A DNA stretch of 64,000 bases from positions 92,024 to 156,023 of the forward strand of contig CALTTC010000002.1 in the NCBI GenBank assembly GCA_943908425.1, given 5' to 3'. The translations under genes were made by a program, and so were the position numbers. The stretch is from an uncultured Moraxella sp. (lineage in GTDB: Bacteria; Pseudomonadota; Gammaproteobacteria; Pseudomonadales; Moraxellaceae). Position 1 is the stretch's first letter, and each line of letters begins with the position of its first letter. Positions 61,442-64,000 of this stretch are shown piece after piece. The notes under the pieces were generated by a model that was given only the letters and a program-made list of their open reading frames with translations, had not been told where the DNA came from and ran no database searches.

Positions 61442-61569
61442 AATAAAGTTAATAAATAAAGTTAATAAATAAAGTTAATATTATAGTATTACCATTATTT
61501 TGTCAAGATAAATAATGGTTTATCTATTTGATAAATTATAGGTTGTCCTTTATAATGATTTTATTTATC
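61442..61569. promoter_or_regulatory. Lysis/lysogeny operator region with divergent promoters and tandem repeats
   Basis: Repressor promoter (plus): TTGATA (61528-61533), 17 bases, TATAAT (61551-61556). Cro promoter (minus): TTGACA (61506-61501), 17 bases, TAATAT (61483-61478). Half-sites GATAAA/TTTATC occur at 61507, 61519, 61530 and 61564; TTTATCTATTTGATAAA (61519-61535) is a palindrome overlapping the repressor -35. In the cro leader, AATAAAGTTAATA is repeated three times exactly (61442-61454, 61455-61467, 61468-61480). Confidence 0.75.
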
Positions 61570-61584
61570 AAAAGGTATTTGGCT

Positions 61585-62232
61585 ATGGAACTCAAAGACC
61601 GTTTAAAAACCGCACGAAAAGCCAAGAAATTAACGCAAATAGAAGTGGCAGAAAAAGTAGGCATCACACAAGCAAGCTACAGTGGGCTTGAGCGTGGCAC
61701 ATCAAGAAGCACAAGCAAACTGGTAGAACTTGCCAATTTATTTAACGTCAGCCCAACGTGGCTATCCACTGGCAAAGGCGAGATGGCAGTCAGCCACGCC
61801 AATGTTGAAAAGGTTTCGCCAAAGAATATCCGCTTTGCCCCTGTCTTAAACTGGGTGCAAGCAGGGGCGTTTGCTCCTATGGGCGACAATGACAATGATT
61901 ATGATAAATATATGCCCCATACTTACACCAAGGGCGATAATATTTATTGGTTACAAGTGCGTGGCGATAGTATGGAGCCTGATTTTAGGCAGGCGGATTA
62001 TTTACTCGTTGATGCCGACAAACCGCCCAAGGCAGGGAGCTTTGTCATTGCGATGGTGGCAGATGACACGGAAGCCACCTTTAAACGCTATAAACCGTGT
62101 GGCTTTGATGACACAGGACAAGAGTATTGTCAGCTGGTGCCATTAAATGACTTTCACCCCGTGATTGATAGTCGTCATAAGCCCTTTACGGTAGTGGGGG
62201 TGGTGGTGGAGCATAAACGGCGGATTGGGTGA
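61585..62232 (+). CDS. CI/LexA-like prophage repressor (HTH + S24 peptidase)
   Basis: Maintains lysogeny. From ATG 61585 it is 215 residues: an XRE HTH (TARKAKKLTQIEVAEKVGIT, QASYSGLERG) and a C-terminal LexA-type peptidase domain with Ser129 (RGDSMEPDF) and Lys167 (ATFKRYK). VQAG (Ala93-Gly94) is the expected RecA-triggered self-cleavage site, so induction by DNA damage is likely. An in-frame ATG-like start at 61528 is discarded because the promoter lies inside that segment. Confidence 0.93.
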   Translation: MELKDRLKTARKAKKLTQIEVAEKVGITQASYSGLERGTSRSTSKLVELANLFNVSPTWLSTGKGEMAVSHANVEKVSPKNIRFAPVLNWVQAGAFAPMGDNDNDYDKYMPHTYTKGDNIYWLQVRGDSMEPDFRQADYLLVDADKPPKAGSFVIAMVADDTEATFKRYKPCGFDDTGQEYCQLVPLNDFHPVIDSRHKPFTVVGVVVEHKRRIG

Positions 62233-62301
62233 GATATTAAGCACCTTAGGTAACAACTTATAGACAAAATACTAAATTTGGTAAAAAATCTTGGAGAAAT
62301 T

Positions 62302-63297
62302 ATGGCAGTAAATATTAGATTTGATTATTACAATCTGATAATAAGCAAGCAAAGAAAACGTAAGTCAGAGCAAGGTCAGCAGTTTTTTGGTCAGATTGAA
62401 CTTAGTGAGTTATGCCAATGGATGATTGATTACCGCCAGTCAAAAGCAAATGACTTTGGAGAACATGGCAAAGAAATTGTCTGTTTTGGGCAGAACAGAA
62501 AAAAATGGGTAAAATAGATAGATGCCAGTTTTGATGATGATAAACTAAAATTACTGTGCAGTTTTAATGATAAAGAAATTGACCCAAGAACACTATCAGA
62601 CAGTCAAGACAACATACTGTCGCAACCTATACCTAATGAAGACTATGGACAAAGAACACTATTGCATATTGTTATCAGTCCAATGCACGGCAAAATTTGT
62701 GTACAAAATATTGTAGGTCTAACCAAAGAATATACGCAAAAAATTATTGATAAACTCGTACAATTAGTTGCCCCTGAAGACATTTGGAAAGCCAATGACC
62801 CTGTAAGCCAAAAAGATGTGTCGTGCAAGCCTTATGTAGAAATTGACATTGCCACAACCGATAGCGTGCTAGAAATTATTAATAATGGTGGTTTGAGAGG
62901 GCTTGTCATTTCAGAGAGCAAAATTATTAATAGTAAGTTTGATAGAGAAAATCATCTAGTCAAACAGAAAACAGATATTGTCATCAGAGCTGATGGTAAT
63001 AGCTTTATCAACAAAACCAAAAAAATCAACAAAACCAAAAAAGCACTCTTTGGTTGGGTAAATAAGGTCAAAAAAGAAAAAAGCACGTTTGATAACCCTA
63101 CGTTATCATTGCTAATCAAAGACCCACAAACAGGCTCCGAGGTCAAGCACGAGATTATAAACGGCGTGATTAATGGCTTTGCTCAAAAATGTTTTTTAAA
63201 TTGGCAGGATAGAACAAAAGACACTCACAAGGATATCGCCAATGAAACACCCACGCCAATTGTCCAGTTTTATGCTATAATGATAGAAAATTTTTAA
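62302..63297 (+). pseudogene. Accessory protein gene split by an in-frame TAG
   Basis: One reading frame of 331 codons plus stop, starting at ATG 62302 after TTGGAGA, interrupted by TAG at 62515-62517; the frame then continues open (IDASFDDDKLKLLC) to 63297. A single C-to-T change of a Gln codon (CAG) explains it. The protein is not recognised: an N-terminal alpha/beta part, a KICVQNIVGLTKEYTQ region, and a lysine-rich middle (FINKTKKINKTKKALFG). Position between the repressor and the expected integrase is a typical site for defence or exclusion genes. Truncated products may still be made. Confidence 0.7.
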
Positions 63298-63312
63298 CTA
63301 ATAGGGGGTCAA

Positions 63313-63873
63313 ATGCTATCTCAAGCTTTATCAGTGTTTGACTTTCTAAAAATTAAATACAAGGGTCGTCATCATATTCTTACCTTATATGTTATCCCTG
63401 CGTTGGTAGGAATGGCTTTTGCTGTATTGTCTTTTTATTTAAAACAACAAGGCATTATTATTTTTTTTCACGAAAGATTTGGTGATATATTCACCTTTTT
63501 AGCGGTCTTGCCTGGCTTTTATATTGCATCGCTAGCAGCGATAGGCACTATCAGCAAAGCGTCCATTGATGAGTACATCAATGAGCCAAATACCCCCTAT
63601 CTTATCAAGTAAGAGCCAAACCGTGCAGATCCATACGAGCAACCTTTAACCAGACGACTGTTTTTAAGCCTTTTGTTTGCCTATTTGGCATCTACCAGCC
63701 TACTGCTTGCTATATTTTTAATTGCCATACGTTTTTACTTGAGCGTTGCCGAACCTACAATACACCTAATCCTATTATTTTATTTTGTTGTGTTTTTTAT
63801 ACTCACTCAAATATTGTTGCTTAGCTTGGTTGGTATTAGCTACTTGGGATACAAATCATTGGCAAGCAATTAA
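63313..63873 (+). pseudogene. Four-helix membrane protein gene split by an in-frame TAA
   Basis: A 186-codon frame from ATG 63313 (GGGGGT upstream) with TAA at 63610-63612; after it the frame continues (EPNRADPYEQPLTRRLF) to 63873. The intact product would have four membrane helices: YVIPALVGMAFAVLSFYL, FTFLAVLPGFYIASLAAIG, LFAYLASTSLLLAIFLIAI and YFVVFFILTQILLLSLVG. CAA-to-TAA would explain the stop. It starts 15 bases after the preceding gene, so the two form an operon. Not recognised; a toxin/effector-plus-membrane-partner arrangement is an inference. Confidence 0.65.
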
Positions 63874-63887
63874 TCTATGTCTTGATT

Positions 63888-63910
63888 GCCCCCCATCGGG
63901 GGCTTTTTTT
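63888..63910 (+). terminator. Terminator of the accessory operon
   Basis: GCCCCC pairs with GGGGGC (63898-63903), followed by TTTTTTT. It closes the two-gene accessory operon. The last 90 bases of the window are AT-rich and hold no gene. Confidence 0.88.
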
Positions 63911-64000
63911 ATACCTTATCATTGCCGTTTATCGGTAAAATAATACCTTTTGTCAAAAAATATAGGTTAATTTATAAAATAATTATAAATTTGCCATTAT

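Larger units (their letters stand above)
34391..64000. mobile_element. Lambda-like HK97-type siphoviral prophage (right end outside the window)
   Basis: A prophage recognised by gene order: repressor/Cro, replication, Q, HNH, terS, terL, portal, protease, capsid, connectors, tail tube, G/GT, tape measure, M, L, K, I, J. Left end lies in the 331 bases between the TrmB-like gene and J (34391-34721), where I could not identify an att core or tRNA. No integrase is visible; in this layout it should lie to the right of 64000. No holin, endolysin or spanin was recognised. Structural genes look intact, but the initiator gene carries a frameshift and two accessory genes carry stop codons. Confidence 0.9.

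Noticed and set aside
61442..61480. Possible CRISPR-like repeats
   Set aside because: The 13-base units are contiguous without spacers and no cas gene is near; a simple tandem repeat in a leader fits better.
62515..63612. Reassigned stop codon (UAG or UAA read as an amino acid)
   Set aside because: Two different stop codons would have to be recoded while neighbouring genes use both as normal ends; independent nonsense mutations are simpler.

Overview
The window looks like a chromosomal segment of a gammaproteobacterium of the family Moraxellaceae (Moraxella or a close relative). This is inferred from protein similarity recalled from the families and from a class Ia nrdA-nrdB-yfaE operon, a GlnE, a single-PDZ DegS/AlgW-type protease and an FadL/OmpP1 porin in a moderately AT-rich genome. 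No rRNA or tRNA is visible, so the genus is an inference.

Positions 1-34390 are housekeeping chromosome. A pair of M16 zinc-peptidase genes (one with the HxxEH site, one without) is followed by aroC, ilvE, glnE, three small unknown genes and rpe. Next come an FadL/OmpP1 outer-membrane transporter, a cation:dicarboxylate/amino-acid symporter, and the nrdA-nrdB-yfaE operon with a pair of NrdR boxes 31 bp apart upstream of nrdA. The 0.9 kb upstream of nrdA also holds a decayed IS1016-type transposase. Then follow a DegS/AlgW-like protease, a Nif3-like protein, an MltF-like transglycosylase, tusD-tusC-tusE (no tusB), trmL, a small entericidin-like lipoprotein, hemW, an RhlB-like helicase, a cold-shock protein, aroQ, purD, an S66 peptidase, an ABC1/UbiB-family kinase, a flavoprotein and a TrmB-like methyltransferase.

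Positions about 34400-64000 are a lambda-like, HK97-type siphoviral prophage, mostly on the minus strand; its integrase end lies beyond the window. From right to left: an accessory pair of genes each broken by one in-frame stop, a CI/LexA-type repressor and Cro-like gene around an operator region, a replication module (winged-helix protein, O-like initiator with internal iterons and a poly-G frameshift, DnaC-like loader), a VRR-NUC nuclease, a divergent small-gene island under a consensus promoter with a palindrome in its spacer, a NinB-like gene, an antiterminator Q followed by a pR'/tR'-like promoter-terminator, HNH, terminases, portal, protease, capsid, connector and tail genes, a G/GT -1 frameshift site, tape measure, and tail-tip L, K, I, J.

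Extra cargo interrupts the late operon: a membrane-anchored protein between terS and terL, five tiny transmembrane ORFs each just downstream of a terminator hairpin, a HEPN-like/TPR-like gene pair between L and K, and a HigBA toxin-antitoxin locus on the opposite strand between K and I. No integrase and no holin/endolysin was recognised. The strongest candidates for undescribed biology are the HEPN/TPR pair, the terminator-plus-tiny-membrane-protein cassettes, the palindromic promoter island at 58.4-59.0 kb and the broken two-gene accessory locus at 62.3-63.9 kb.
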